NCBI GenBank assembly: GCA_963831605.1
Contig: CAWHQR010000004.1
Span: 1 to 64,000, forward strand
Length of the DNA: 64,000 bases
From: DASUPK01 sp963831605
Lineage (GTDB): Bacteria; Actinomycetota; Thermoleophilia; Solirubrobacterales; 70-9
Direction of reading: 5' to 3'
Shown in pieces: positions 25,505 through 33,985 of this stretch. Below the pieces are notes generated by a model. The model worked only from the letters and a program-made list of their open reading frames with translations, ran no database searches and was not told where the DNA came from. The position numbers and the translations under genes are program-made. The first letter of the stretch is position 1, and each line of letters starts with the position of its first letter.

Positions 25505-26014
25505 TCAGCTTCCCCGTCGGATCCCCGTCACTTCCCATGCCCTCGCCAGCCCGCTGGCGTAGAGGACGGGGATCATCACGAGCAGGGCACGCTGGAGAGT
25601 GACGTCGTGAGGGCTGGTGAGGAGTGCGACGGACAGCCCGAGCTGCGTCGAGAAGCCCAACGCCGAGACGCCTGCAAAGACGATGTTCAGCTTCCGAGTG
25701 GGGAAGTCGCGAGCGAAGTTACCCGCGCGCGCCGCCCTGGGCATAAGCCGGCTGGTGGCGACCAACCCGATGGCCGCCATCGTCAGGCTGGCCAACCCGA
25801 AAACGACCGGTCCTCCCGTCAGCGCCAGGATCGAGACGAAGAAGGCGTCCGCGAGCGCCACGAAGGAGCTGCCTGCCAGCACTGTCCGTCGCTCTCTGGT
25901 CCGTGGGTCTGCTTCGCCGCTTTCGACGACCGTGAAGCCCACGAAGAGCAGCCCCAGAAAGGCGGCGGATGCGCCGACGCTGGCGACGAAGAAGCTTTCG
26001 TAGTGACCGAACAC
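25505..26014 (-). CDS. Four-TM membrane protein of unknown function
   Basis: A 169-residue protein with hydrophobic segments at about residues 5-30, 50-75, 75-95 and 115-155 (SVGASAAFLGLLFVGFTVV, VALADAFFVSILALTGG, VFAGVSALGFSTQLGLSVALL). Charged loops (RTRERR, RAARAGNFARDFPTRK) fit the positive-inside rule. No family is recognised and the neighbours (methyltransferase, siroheme-type dehydrogenase) give no hint. The strong hydrophobic pattern and good coding composition support a real gene. Confidence 0.65.
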   Translation of the reverse strand: MFGHYESFFVASVGASAAFLGLLFVGFTVVESGEADPRTRERRTVLAGSSFVALADAFFVSILALTGGPVVFGLASLTMAAIGLVATSRLMPRAARAGNFARDFPTRKLNIVFAGVSALGFSTQLGLSVALLTSPHDVTLQRALLVMIPVLYASGLARAWEVTGIRRGS

Positions 26015-26025
26015 CGCCCCGGAAT

Positions 26026-26778
26026 CTAGGCGGAGGCGCCGAGCGCGGCGGCGAACTTCCCCTTGCGCTCCTCGATCAGCCGCTGGACCTCGTTCTCGCG
26101 CCCCTGCTTGATCAGCTCGATCGGATCGGGGTCGCCGTTGACGATTCCCTCGAAGAACTCCTTGCGGTCCTGATAGGTGGGGAGGGTGCCCTTGGCCCAG
26201 CCGCGATGGTCGTTGAGGATCACCGCGAGGCGGGCGTACGACTCGCCGTAGGAGGCGGCGATCTCGCGCTTCATCCGCTTGGCGAGCGCGGGGGAGGCGC
26301 CGGCGGTGGAGATCGCGATCGCGAGCGGGCCCGAGCGCTCGATCGCAGGGAGGATGAAGTTGCAGAGCGGCGGCACGTCGACCACGTTGACCAGCATCGA
26401 CCGGCGCTCCGCGCCGTCGTGGACGGAGATGTTGACGTCGGTGTCGTTGGTGGCCGCGATCGCCAGGAAGGAACCGTCGAGGTCGCCGTCGACGAAGGCC
26501 CGCTCGTCCCAGGTGATCGAGCCCTCCGCGGCGTAGGTCGCGAGCTCGGAGATGACCTCGGGTGCGACGACGTGGACGTCTCCCTCACAGAGCAGCAGCC
26601 CCTCCACCTTCTCGAGCGCGACGTCGCCGCCGCCGATCACGAGGCAGCGTCGGCCCTTCAGCTTCAGACAGGCCATGTAGAAGGGCGTCTCGAGCATGTC
26701 GCGAACGCAGGTCTGATCGCAGATCCCGCGCTTGAACTGGCAGACGCACTCCTTGCCCTCGAAGGCCGCGGCAGGCAT
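26026..26778 (-). CDS. Precorrin-2 dehydrogenase / sirohydrochlorin ferrochelatase-like protein
   Basis: A 250-residue protein of the CysG N-terminal/Met8 type: FYMACLKLKGRRCLVIGGGDVALEKVEGLL (NAD-binding GGGDVA at 49-54), VHVVAPEV, AATNDTDVN and NVVDVPPLCNFILPAIERSGPLAIAISTAGASPALAKRMKREI, the CysG signature. It oxidises precorrin-2 and probably inserts Fe for siroheme. Unusual is the N-terminal extension holding four cysteines (Cys11, 13, 20, 24; CVCQFKRGICDQTC) not normal for the family, perhaps an Fe-S or zinc site. No sulfite or nitrite reductase gene is in the window. Confidence 0.85.
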   Translation of the reverse strand: MPAAAFEGKECVCQFKRGICDQTCVRDMLETPFYMACLKLKGRRCLVIGGGDVALEKVEGLLLCEGDVHVVAPEVISELATYAAEGSITWDERAFVDGDLDGSFLAIAATNDTDVNISVHDGAERRSMLVNVVDVPPLCNFILPAIERSGPLAIAISTAGASPALAKRMKREIAASYGESYARLAVILNDHRGWAKGTLPTYQDRKEFFEGIVNGDPDPIELIKQGRENEVQRLIEERKGKFAAALGASA

Positions 26779-26798
26779 GGCCCAGAGGTTAGAGGTGC

Positions 26799-27740
26799 TC
26801 AGGCCTCAGCCGCGAGCGTCTCGGAGAGCCCGTCGGCGATCGTGCGCTTCGCGCGCCAGCCGAGCCGCTCGGCGGCCAGCTTCGTGTCGAGCACCGTGCG
26901 CTCGATCTCGCCCGGCCGCTCCGGCGCGGTCTCCGGCTCGAAGTCGTCGCGCCCCGACAGCGCCCCGATCCGCTCGGCGAGCTCGAGGACTGTCGTCTCG
27001 ACCCCGGTGCCTGCGTTGAGCGGCCCGCTCTCCTCGCTGTTCTCCATGGCCAGCAGTCCATCGACCACGTCCGCCACGTGGATGTAGTCGCGCGTCTGCA
27101 TCCCGGTCCCGAAGACGGTGGGCCGGCCGCCATCGCGCGCCAGGTCGCAGAAGATCGCCACCACGCCGGCCTCCGTGGCCGGGTCCTGCCTCGGCCCGTA
27201 GACGTTGCCGAGGCGAAGCGTTCCCCCGGAGAGATCGCGCGTGCGGCCGAAGAGGTCGATGTAGCCCTCGGCAGCCAGCTTGCTCTGCCCGTAGACGGAG
27301 AAAGGCTCGCAGGGCGAGGTCTCGGCGAAGGGCAGCTCACCGGGTCGCTCGGCGCCCTCTCCGTAGATCGCGCCGCCGGTGGACGTGAAGAGGAGCCGTG
27401 AGGCGTCAGCGCGCGCTGCGGCCTCCAGCACGTTGACCGTGCCCACCACGTTCAGGCGGGCGTCGAATCCGGGATCCGCCATCGAGCGCCGCACGTCGAT
27501 CTGAGCCGCGAGGTGGAAGACGCTCTCGGGCGCAAAGCTCTCGATCGCCTCGAAGACGGCGGCGGCGTCGGCCACGTCGAGCTCGGTGAGCCTCGCGCCC
27601 GCCTCGAGGGCTCCGGCGAGGTTCTCGCGCTTGCCGCTCGAGAGGTCATCGAGCACCAGAACCTCGTCCCCGCGAGCGGCCAGGGCATCCACCAGGTGCG
27701 AGCCGATGAACCCCGCCCCGCCTGTCACGACCGATTTCAC
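26799..27740 (-). CDS. NAD-dependent sugar epimerase/dehydratase (GalE-like)
   Basis: A 313-residue extended short-chain dehydrogenase: GGAGFIGSHL at 7-16, LDDLSSGKRENL (32-41, the GalE/UDP-sugar group), the Tyr150-x3-Lys154 pair in SVYGQSKLAAE, and RLGNVYGPRQDP. The catalytic Thr/Ser is in LLFTSTGGAIYG. It most likely epimerises a UDP-hexose for surface glycans; the exact sugar cannot be told. Start GTG. It ends 20 bp before the siroheme-type gene and is probably its operon leader. Confidence 0.87.
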   Translation of the reverse strand: MKSVVTGGAGFIGSHLVDALAARGDEVLVLDDLSSGKRENLAGALEAGARLTELDVADAAAVFEAIESFAPESVFHLAAQIDVRRSMADPGFDARLNVVGTVNVLEAAARADASRLLFTSTGGAIYGEGAERPGELPFAETSPCEPFSVYGQSKLAAEGYIDLFGRTRDLSGGTLRLGNVYGPRQDPATEAGVVAIFCDLARDGGRPTVFGTGMQTRDYIHVADVVDGLLAMENSEESGPLNAGTGVETTVLELAERIGALSGRDDFEPETAPERPGEIERTVLDTKLAAERLGWRAKRTIADGLSETLAAEA

Positions 27741-27835
27741 GCAGGAGAGCCTACGGGCACAACGTTTTGGGCAGCCGAGAGCCCCCTGCTACTCTCGCCG
27801 ACCGCTGGGGCCGACCTAAAGACCCATCGGCCGCC

Positions 27836-27845
27836 CTATATGTAG
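27836..27845. promoter_or_regulatory. NrdR-like box between galE-like gene and topA
   Basis: CTATATGTAG at 27836-27845 is identical to the NrdR box at 19493, here with CC/GG flanks giving the inverted repeat CCCTA-TATG-TAGGG. It lies 37 bp before the topA start. Part of it (TATATG) could alternatively be read as a -10 element. Confidence 0.45.
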
Positions 27846-27881
27846 GGGTCATCTTGTGTCGCGGCTACCGTGGAGGGCCAG

Positions 27882-30317
27882 ATGCGACTGATAGTCACCG
27901 AGAAGAACAACAGCGCGAAGAAGATCGCCGAGATCCTGAGCGGCGCAACCGCCAAGGAGGGCGCCTCCTTCAAGACGCCCTACTACGAGTGGACCGACGG
28001 GAACGGGGTCGACCAGATGACGATCGGCCTCAAGGGCCACGTCCTCAATCCCGCCTTCCCCGAGTCCTACAACAACTGGCAGGAGACGAATCCGCGCGAC
28101 CTGATCGACGCCGACCTGATCAAGGAGCCGACGGACAAGAACGTGGTCCGCGCGCTGAAGAAGGTCGCCGCCGACGCCGACGACCTCGTGATCGCGACGG
28201 ACTACGACCGCGAGGGCGAGCTGATCGGGCTCGAGGCCCTGCTGGAGATCGTCGAGGCGAACCCGGACCTCGCCACCGCTGAGGGTGTCCACGAGGACGG
28301 CACGCCGGTGAAGCGCGCCCGCTACTCCGCCCTCACCAAGGACGAGATCGAGCGCGCCTTCAACGAGCTCGACGAGCTCTCGATGCCGCTGGCCAACGCC
28401 GGCGCCGCGCGTCAGGACATGGATCTGATCTGGGGCGCCACGCTGACGCGGTCGGTGTCGATGGCCACGCGCCGCTTCGGCTCCAACTTCCTCTCGGTCG
28501 GCCGCGTCCAGAGCCCGACCCTCGGCCTGATCGTCCAGCGCGAGCTGGAGCGCCGCGCGCACGAGCCCGTGCCCTTCTGGGAGGTCACGGCGAGCTTCGC
28601 GCATGCCGACGGCAACTTCGTCGCCGAGCACACGACCGACAAGTTCTGGGAGGAGAAGGAGGCCAAGGCAGCGGTCGCCAACTCCAAGACCCCCGGCACG
28701 GTCAAGGAGATCACGGCGCGCAAGAACACCCGCAAGCCGCCGACCCCTCTCAACACCACCGCCTTCACCACCGACGCGTCCAGCCGCCTCGGCATCACGC
28801 CCTCCCGGGCGATGCGCATCGCCGAGGACCTCTACATGGACGGCTACGTCTCCTATCCGCGTACGGACAACACGGTCTATCCGAAGTCGCTCGACACCAA
28901 GGAGCTCGTCAAGCAGCTGGTCGCGGTCGACGACTTCAAGGCCGCCGAGTTCCTGCTCGACGGCCGCGAGCTGGAGGCGACCCGCGGCAAGAAGGAGACG
29001 ACCGACCACCCGCCGATCTATCCGACCCAGGCGGTCAACCCGGTGCGCCTCGAGGCGCGCTCGGAGTCCCATCGGAAGGTCTACGAGCTGATCGCACGGC
29101 GCTTCCTCGCCACCTTCTCGCCACCGATGATCAGCGAGGGCACCCGCGCCAACATCGAGACCGCGAAGGGGACCGACTCAGCCGAGTCGGGTGAGACCTA
29201 CTTCGTCCGCGGCTCCGTCGTCGTGGATCCTGGCTTCGCCGCCATCTACACCTATGCCCGGTCCGCCGACACCGAGATCCCGAAGCTCGAGGAGGGGCAG
29301 GAGCTCGCCATCGAGAGCGTCGACCTGGAGGGGAAGGAGACCCCGCCGCCGCCCCGGATCAGCCAGGGAAAGCTGATCGAGATGATGGAGGAAGCCGGCC
29401 TGGGCACCAAGGCGACGCGCGCGGACATCATCCAGAAGCTCTACGACCGCGGCTACGTCTTCAACAACCCGCCGGAGCCCTCCGAGACCGGGATCGCGAT
29501 GTCCAAGGCCTTCGAGAACTACGTCCCGCGGATGGCGACGCCCGACATGACCGCCGAGATGGAGGCGGAGATGGACCAGATCGCCGCCGGCCAGATGACC
29601 AAGGACGAGGTCCTCAAGGACAGCCGCGACATGCTCCGCTCCGCCTTCGACGAGATGGGCGACGACGTCAAGACCGAGGACGAGGACGCCAAGTGGCGGA
29701 AGTTCGCCCGCGAGGTCTGGGCCGGCATGGACCAGGACCGGATCCTCGGCCCGTGCATCGTCTGCGAGGAGGCGGGCCGCAAGCAGGAGGATGGCTCCCC
29801 GAACATGCTGCGGATCATCAAGGCGCGCAAGTCGGGGAAGCGCTTCGTCGGTTGCGCCGGCTGGGACGGAGACAACCCCGACTCACCTGACTCCTGCGAC
29901 ACGACCTTCCCTCTCCCCCAGCGGGTGCGCGGGCTCTACAAGATCGAGGATGTCTGCTCGGTCTGCGGCCGCACCCCGCGCCTGCAGGTCGTGCCCTGGC
30001 GCGGTCGTCCCTGGAAGCTCTGCCTGAACGACGAGTGCCCCTCGATGGCCGAGATGAAGCGCCGCCGCGCCGAGCGCGAGGCCGCCAAGGCCGCCAAGGA
30101 GGCCGCCGAGGCCGCCGCCAAGGACGGCAAGGCTGATGGAGAGGACGCCGCGAAGGCCGAGGAGGCCGTCAAGGAGGCCGAGAAGATCGCGGGCCAGGCG
30201 TCTGCGACCAAGGTCAAGCGAGCCCGGGGCAATGGAACCAAGGCCAAGAACGGCGCGAAGAAGGCCGGCGCCAAGTCGGGCAACGGCTCGAAGGCCAAGC
30301 CCCGCGCGAAGAGCTAG
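27882..30317 (+). CDS. topA: Type IA DNA topoisomerase I, archaeal-like, with Lys-rich tail
   Basis: An 811-residue topoisomerase I. TOPRIM domain: LIVTEKNNSAKKIAEIL at the start and DYDREGE at 107-113; catalytic Tyr325 in GYVSYPRTDNT; zinc-ribbon cysteines near residue 620 (CIVCEE), 645-660 and 685-710 (CSVCGR, CLNDEC). The opening and the DRQDMDLIWGATLTR region resemble archaeal topoisomerase I more than the usual actinobacterial TopA. The last 90 residues are Ala/Lys/Glu repeats (AAKAAKEAAEAAAK, KAKNGAKKAG), the basic tail that aids processivity in actinobacterial enzymes. ATG 27882 is supported by GGAGGG six bases upstream. Confidence 0.93.
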   Translation: MRLIVTEKNNSAKKIAEILSGATAKEGASFKTPYYEWTDGNGVDQMTIGLKGHVLNPAFPESYNNWQETNPRDLIDADLIKEPTDKNVVRALKKVAADADDLVIATDYDREGELIGLEALLEIVEANPDLATAEGVHEDGTPVKRARYSALTKDEIERAFNELDELSMPLANAGAARQDMDLIWGATLTRSVSMATRRFGSNFLSVGRVQSPTLGLIVQRELERRAHEPVPFWEVTASFAHADGNFVAEHTTDKFWEEKEAKAAVANSKTPGTVKEITARKNTRKPPTPLNTTAFTTDASSRLGITPSRAMRIAEDLYMDGYVSYPRTDNTVYPKSLDTKELVKQLVAVDDFKAAEFLLDGRELEATRGKKETTDHPPIYPTQAVNPVRLEARSESHRKVYELIARRFLATFSPPMISEGTRANIETAKGTDSAESGETYFVRGSVVVDPGFAAIYTYARSADTEIPKLEEGQELAIESVDLEGKETPPPPRISQGKLIEMMEEAGLGTKATRADIIQKLYDRGYVFNNPPEPSETGIAMSKAFENYVPRMATPDMTAEMEAEMDQIAAGQMTKDEVLKDSRDMLRSAFDEMGDDVKTEDEDAKWRKFAREVWAGMDQDRILGPCIVCEEAGRKQEDGSPNMLRIIKARKSGKRFVGCAGWDGDNPDSPDSCDTTFPLPQRVRGLYKIEDVCSVCGRTPRLQVVPWRGRPWKLCLNDECPSMAEMKRRRAEREAAKAAKEAAEAAAKDGKADGEDAAKAEEAVKEAEKIAGQASATKVKRARGNGTKAKNGAKKAGAKSGNGSKAKPRAKS

Positions 30318-30335
30318 CGGGGCGCTCGACCCCGC
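30317..30335 (+). terminator. Weak hairpin after topA
   Basis: GCGGGG (30317-30322), 7-nt loop, CCCCGC (30330-30335) immediately after the topA stop; no U tract. It may only partly separate topA from tmk. Confidence 0.35.
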
Positions 30336-30467
30336 CACCCTCTCCTGGCCACCGATCGCGTATGCGGGCGCTACCCATTCGCGGTTCCGGAAAAACCCGC
30401 GGGTTGCAGGTAGTCCCTGGGAATGGCCACGGGACGGACGGTCGCGGGGGTTAGCCTGGGAGCGGCG

Positions 30468-31064
30468 ATGTTCATCTCGCTCGAGGGAATCGATGGCTCC
30501 GGCAAGACCACGCAGGCGAAGCTCCTGGCGAAGGCGCTCGGCGAGGGGGTCGTGCTCGTGCGCGAGCCGGGCGGGACCGATGCGGGCGAGCGAATCCGCG
30601 GCCTGCTGAAGGACCCGAACCTGGAGCTCGATCCGCTTGCGGAGCTACTCCTCTTCTGCGCGGCCCGTGCTGAGCTGGTCGCTCAGGTCGTGGCCCCGGC
30701 GCGCGAGAGCGGCCGGGACGTCATCTGCGACCGCTTCAGCGACTCGAGCGTCGCCTACCAGGGCGTCGCCCGCGGCCTGGGCGCCGATCGGGTCGAGGAG
30801 ATCTGCGACCTGGCCACCGGCGGCGTCTGGCCCGACGTCACGATCCTGCTGCGGATCAAGCCGGACCGCGCCGCGAAGCGGATCGGCCGGCGCAAGGCCG
30901 ATCGTTTCGAGGAGGAGGGAATCGAGTTGCAACGCCTGGTCGCGGAGGGCTACGACGAGGTCGCGCGGCGGCATCCCGACCGGGTGCTGGTGGTGAACGC
31001 GGACGGCGATCGCGACACCGTTCACGCCGCGGTGCTTGGCGCGCTGAGGGCGGTGAGGGTGTGA
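30468..31064 (+). CDS. tmk: Thymidylate kinase
   Basis: A 198-residue dTMP kinase: P-loop EGIDGSGKTTQAKLL (6-20), the dTMP-binding REPGGTDAGERIR (38-50), DRFSDSSVAYQG (about 90-101) and a lid with RIGRRKADRFEEEG. It phosphorylates dTMP to dTDP, a fitting partner for replication genes topA and holB. ATG 30468 is chosen over 30423 because the family begins there and GGGAG lies upstream. The stop TGA overlaps the holB start (TGATG). Confidence 0.95.
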   Translation: MFISLEGIDGSGKTTQAKLLAKALGEGVVLVREPGGTDAGERIRGLLKDPNLELDPLAELLLFCAARAELVAQVVAPARESGRDVICDRFSDSSVAYQGVARGLGADRVEEICDLATGGVWPDVTILLRIKPDRAAKRIGRRKADRFEEEGIELQRLVAEGYDEVARRHPDRVLVVNADGDRDTVHAAVLGALRAVRV

Positions 31065-32197
31065 TGGAGGCAGCGGCGAGAGGTCCCGAGATCCCGGAAG
31101 CCCTGGCACAGGCGACCCGCCATCAGCCCCGAGCTCGCGCCGCCCTGGTCGCGGCCCTTGCTTCGCCCGGCCATGCCTACATCTTTCGCGGTCCGCGCGG
31201 GGCCGGCAAGGCCGCCGCCGCCCGGGCGTTCGCGGCGGAGCTGCTCTCCGAGGGCGCCTCCGATCCCCACGATGCCCGCCGCCGCGCCCTGCTTGACCCC
31301 TCGCCCCATCCCGACCTCGCCTGGCTGCGCCCGCCAGGGGCCCAGCATCTGGTCGAGGACGTCCGGGAGTCGGTGATCCGCGCCTCCAGCCTGAGCCCGG
31401 CCGAGGGCAGGCGCCGGGTCTTCGTCATCGAGGAGGCCGAGGATCTTCGCGACGAGAGCCAGAACGCGCTGCTGAAGACGCTCGAGGAGCCTGCGCCATT
31501 CGCCCACCTGATCCTGATCTGCTCGGAGCCCGAGCAGCTCGCCGAGACAATCCTCTCGCGCTGCGCCCCGGTCGAGTTCGGGCCGCTCGCGCCGGATGCG
31601 GTCCTCGAGGCGCTCGGCGCCGGCGAGGAGGCGGGAGCCGCGGCTCGCCTGAGCGGCGGAGACGTCGAGCTCGCCCGTCTGCTGCACGGCGAGGCGGGTA
31701 CGGCGCTGCGCGCCACCGCCGAGGCCGCCGCACGGGCCGCGCGCTCGCACGAACCGGCACCCGAGCCCTGGCGCGGGCTGCTCGAAGCCGCCAGCGAGGC
31801 CGGCGCCGAGGCGGGCACGGAGGAGGAGAAGCGCCAATCCGAGGAGGCGCAGGCGATGGCGAAGCGGGGTCGCAAGGGAAAGCTCACCCGGGAGGCCACC
31901 GAGCAGGTGAAGCGCACAGAGCGCCGGGCGCGCACCCAGGCCCTGGACCTCGGCCTGGCGATCTGCTGCGCCTGGTACCGGGATCTGGCGGCCGTCGCCT
32001 CCGGCGCGGACGAGGTCGTGCTCAACTCCGACCGCCGCACCGAGCTCGCGGAGGACGCCCGGGATCTCGACCCGGCGAGGGCGAGGGAGGCGGTCGAATG
32101 GGTGCTCGACACCCGGCGGCGGCTGCGGGTGAACGTGTCTGAGGAGCTCGCCCTCGAGGCCCTCTGGCTCCGGCTCTCGGGAGCGCTCGGCGGCTGA
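31064..32197 (+). CDS. holB: DNA polymerase III subunit delta' (HolB-like)
   Basis: A 377-residue AAA+ clamp-loader subunit. RARAALVAALASPGHAYIFRGPRGAGKAAAARAFA contains the P-loop; VEDVRESVIRASSLSPAEGRRRVFVIEEAEDLRDESQNALLKTLEEP is the classic delta'/DnaX core with the sensor region ILSRCAPVEF. The zinc-binding cysteines of DnaX are missing, which fits delta' rather than tau/gamma. A charged insertion (about 250-295, Glu/Ala/Lys-rich) precedes the C-terminal collar domain. Order tmk-holB is conserved in many bacteria. Coupled to tmk by TGATG. Confidence 0.9.
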   Translation: MEAAARGPEIPEALAQATRHQPRARAALVAALASPGHAYIFRGPRGAGKAAAARAFAAELLSEGASDPHDARRRALLDPSPHPDLAWLRPPGAQHLVEDVRESVIRASSLSPAEGRRRVFVIEEAEDLRDESQNALLKTLEEPAPFAHLILICSEPEQLAETILSRCAPVEFGPLAPDAVLEALGAGEEAGAAARLSGGDVELARLLHGEAGTALRATAEAAARAARSHEPAPEPWRGLLEAASEAGAEAGTEEEKRQSEEAQAMAKRGRKGKLTREATEQVKRTERRARTQALDLGLAICCAWYRDLAAVASGADEVVLNSDRRTELAEDARDLDPARAREAVEWVLDTRRRLRVNVSEELALEALWLRLSGALGG

Positions 32198-32260
32198 CTC
32201 CCCGCCCTCGGCCGCGAATCGCCCACACGAATGTGAGCAAGCGGTAACAATCTCCTGACC

Positions 32261-33985
32261 ATGGCTGAGCGCACTAGGGGTTGGGAGAGGGGTCGCCGCG
32301 TACCGATGCGCCTGTGGCTCGGCGCCGCATTCGCCCTCGTCACGCTGATCACCGCCGCGTCGGTGTACGTCTTCGTCGACGACTCGTCCGGGCGGACGCT
32401 GCAGAGCCAGTCCGCCGACCTCGCCGTCGGCAAGACATCCAGCCTGGCCGACCAGCTCGGCAAGGCAGACAAGCTGCACGCCGCGAACGTGCTGGCCGAG
32501 GCGAACACCGGGAACTTCGAGGTGTGGGCAGTCAACCGGCACGGCAACGCGCTGGCACCCGGCCAGAACCTGTCCGCCCTCGGCGCCGTCCCCCAGAACG
32601 GCGAGGCGGTCCGCGTGGCCCTCGACAACCGGCGCTACAGCGCGAACATGCCGGGCAACGTGACGGTGGCGGCCGCGCCGATCTTCGGGAAAACCAAGGT
32701 GAGAGGCGCCGCGGTGGTCAGGGCCGAGCCGCCGCCTGCGCTGACCCGTGCGTTCGGCCAGCTGCGCGGGGACCGCCTGCGGGCGCTCCTGATCGCGATC
32801 GCGATCGGGGTGCTGGTCGGCTTCCTGGTCTCCTCTCTGATCGCGACCCGGGTGAGGCGGCTCGCCCAGGCCGCGGAGGAGATGGCGGCGGGAAACTTCG
32901 ATGTGCGGCTGCGCCCTGGAGGAAGCGACGAGATCGGGGACTTGACCCGCTCCCTGGACTCGATGCGGGAGGAGCTCCGCAAGACGTTCACCCTGCTCGC
33001 CACGGAGCGCGATCGCCTCTCGGCGATCTTCGACGGGCTGACCGAGGCGGTGATCGTCGTGGGCGAGGACGGCTCGGTTCGCTTCGCGAATCCAGCCGCC
33101 GACCGCCTGGTCCGGGACGGGCAGCCCGCCACCGCGCTGATCCCAACGCTGCGGCGCTCGGCCGAGGGTGGCTCGGCCGAGATTCCCGTGCTCTGGATCG
33201 ACGGGCGCGTCTACGGCGTACAGGCGCGGCGCGTTCCCGCCGAGCATGCTGTGCTGCTCGTGGTCCGCGACCGCACCGACGAGCTCAAGCGCGAGGAGGC
33301 GGAGCGCGAGTTCGTCTCCAACGCCGCGCACGAGCTTCGCAATCCGCTGGCGGGGATTACGAGCGGGATCGAGGTGCTGCGCAGCGGCGCCAAGGATGAC
33401 CCGGACGCCCGTGACCGCTTCCTCACCAGGCTCTCGGTGGACGCGGAGCGGATGACGCGCCTGACCCAGTCGCTGCTCACCCTCGCTCGCGTCGAGGCCG
33501 CCGGCGAGAGGGATGAGGCGCAGGTCGTCGACGTCTCGCTGGCGGGCGGCGAGGCTGCCGAGGCCGTCGTCGCACCCGAGGGCGTCGAGCTCCGCACCGA
33601 GATCGAGCCGGATCTGGTGGCCGAGGGCGATCCGGTGCTCCTGCGACAGGTGATGATCGGGCTGCTCACCAATGCCTGCGCCCACACGCCTCCGCCGGGC
33701 ACGGTTACCCTTCGCGCGGCACGGGGGGAGGAGAAGACCGTGACCATCGAAGTCCACGACACAGGGAAGGGAATCCCGCCTGAGGAGCAGGACCGCGTCT
33801 TTGAGCGCTTCTATCGGGGATCCGCGACCCACGAGACCGAGGGCTTCGGCCTCGGCCTGGCGATCGCCAGGCGGATGGTGGACGTGATGAACGGTGAGAT
33901 CGGAATGCGGTCGGTGCCCGGCGAGGGCAGCACCTTCTGGGTCCGGTTGCGCGCCGCCAAGCCAACCCCCACGCCGGTCGCATGA
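32261..33985 (+). CDS. Membrane sensor histidine kinase (HAMP-PAS-HisKA-HATPase)
   Basis: A 574-residue kinase: TM1 at about 16-38, extracytoplasmic sensor to about 165, TM2 about 170-192, HAMP (ATRVRRLAQAAEEMAAGNFDVRLRP...), a PAS-like domain (LSAIFDGLTEAVIVVGEDGSVRFANPAADRLV), HisKA with the phospho-acceptor His in SNAAHELRNPLAG (about residue 357), N box LLTNACAHTPPPG, and G boxes HDTGKGIPPEEQDRVFERFYRG and GFGLGLAIARRMV. This is the PhoR/ResE architecture. Its stop overlaps the response regulator start (ATGA), so both form one signalling operon. Stimulus unknown. Confidence 0.92.
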   Translation: MAERTRGWERGRRVPMRLWLGAAFALVTLITAASVYVFVDDSSGRTLQSQSADLAVGKTSSLADQLGKADKLHAANVLAEANTGNFEVWAVNRHGNALAPGQNLSALGAVPQNGEAVRVALDNRRYSANMPGNVTVAAAPIFGKTKVRGAAVVRAEPPPALTRAFGQLRGDRLRALLIAIAIGVLVGFLVSSLIATRVRRLAQAAEEMAAGNFDVRLRPGGSDEIGDLTRSLDSMREELRKTFTLLATERDRLSAIFDGLTEAVIVVGEDGSVRFANPAADRLVRDGQPATALIPTLRRSAEGGSAEIPVLWIDGRVYGVQARRVPAEHAVLLVVRDRTDELKREEAEREFVSNAAHELRNPLAGITSGIEVLRSGAKDDPDARDRFLTRLSVDAERMTRLTQSLLTLARVEAAGERDEAQVVDVSLAGGEAAEAVVAPEGVELRTEIEPDLVAEGDPVLLRQVMIGLLTNACAHTPPPGTVTLRAARGEEKTVTIEVHDTGKGIPPEEQDRVFERFYRGSATHETEGFGLGLAIARRMVDVMNGEIGMRSVPGEGSTFWVRLRAAKPTPTPVA

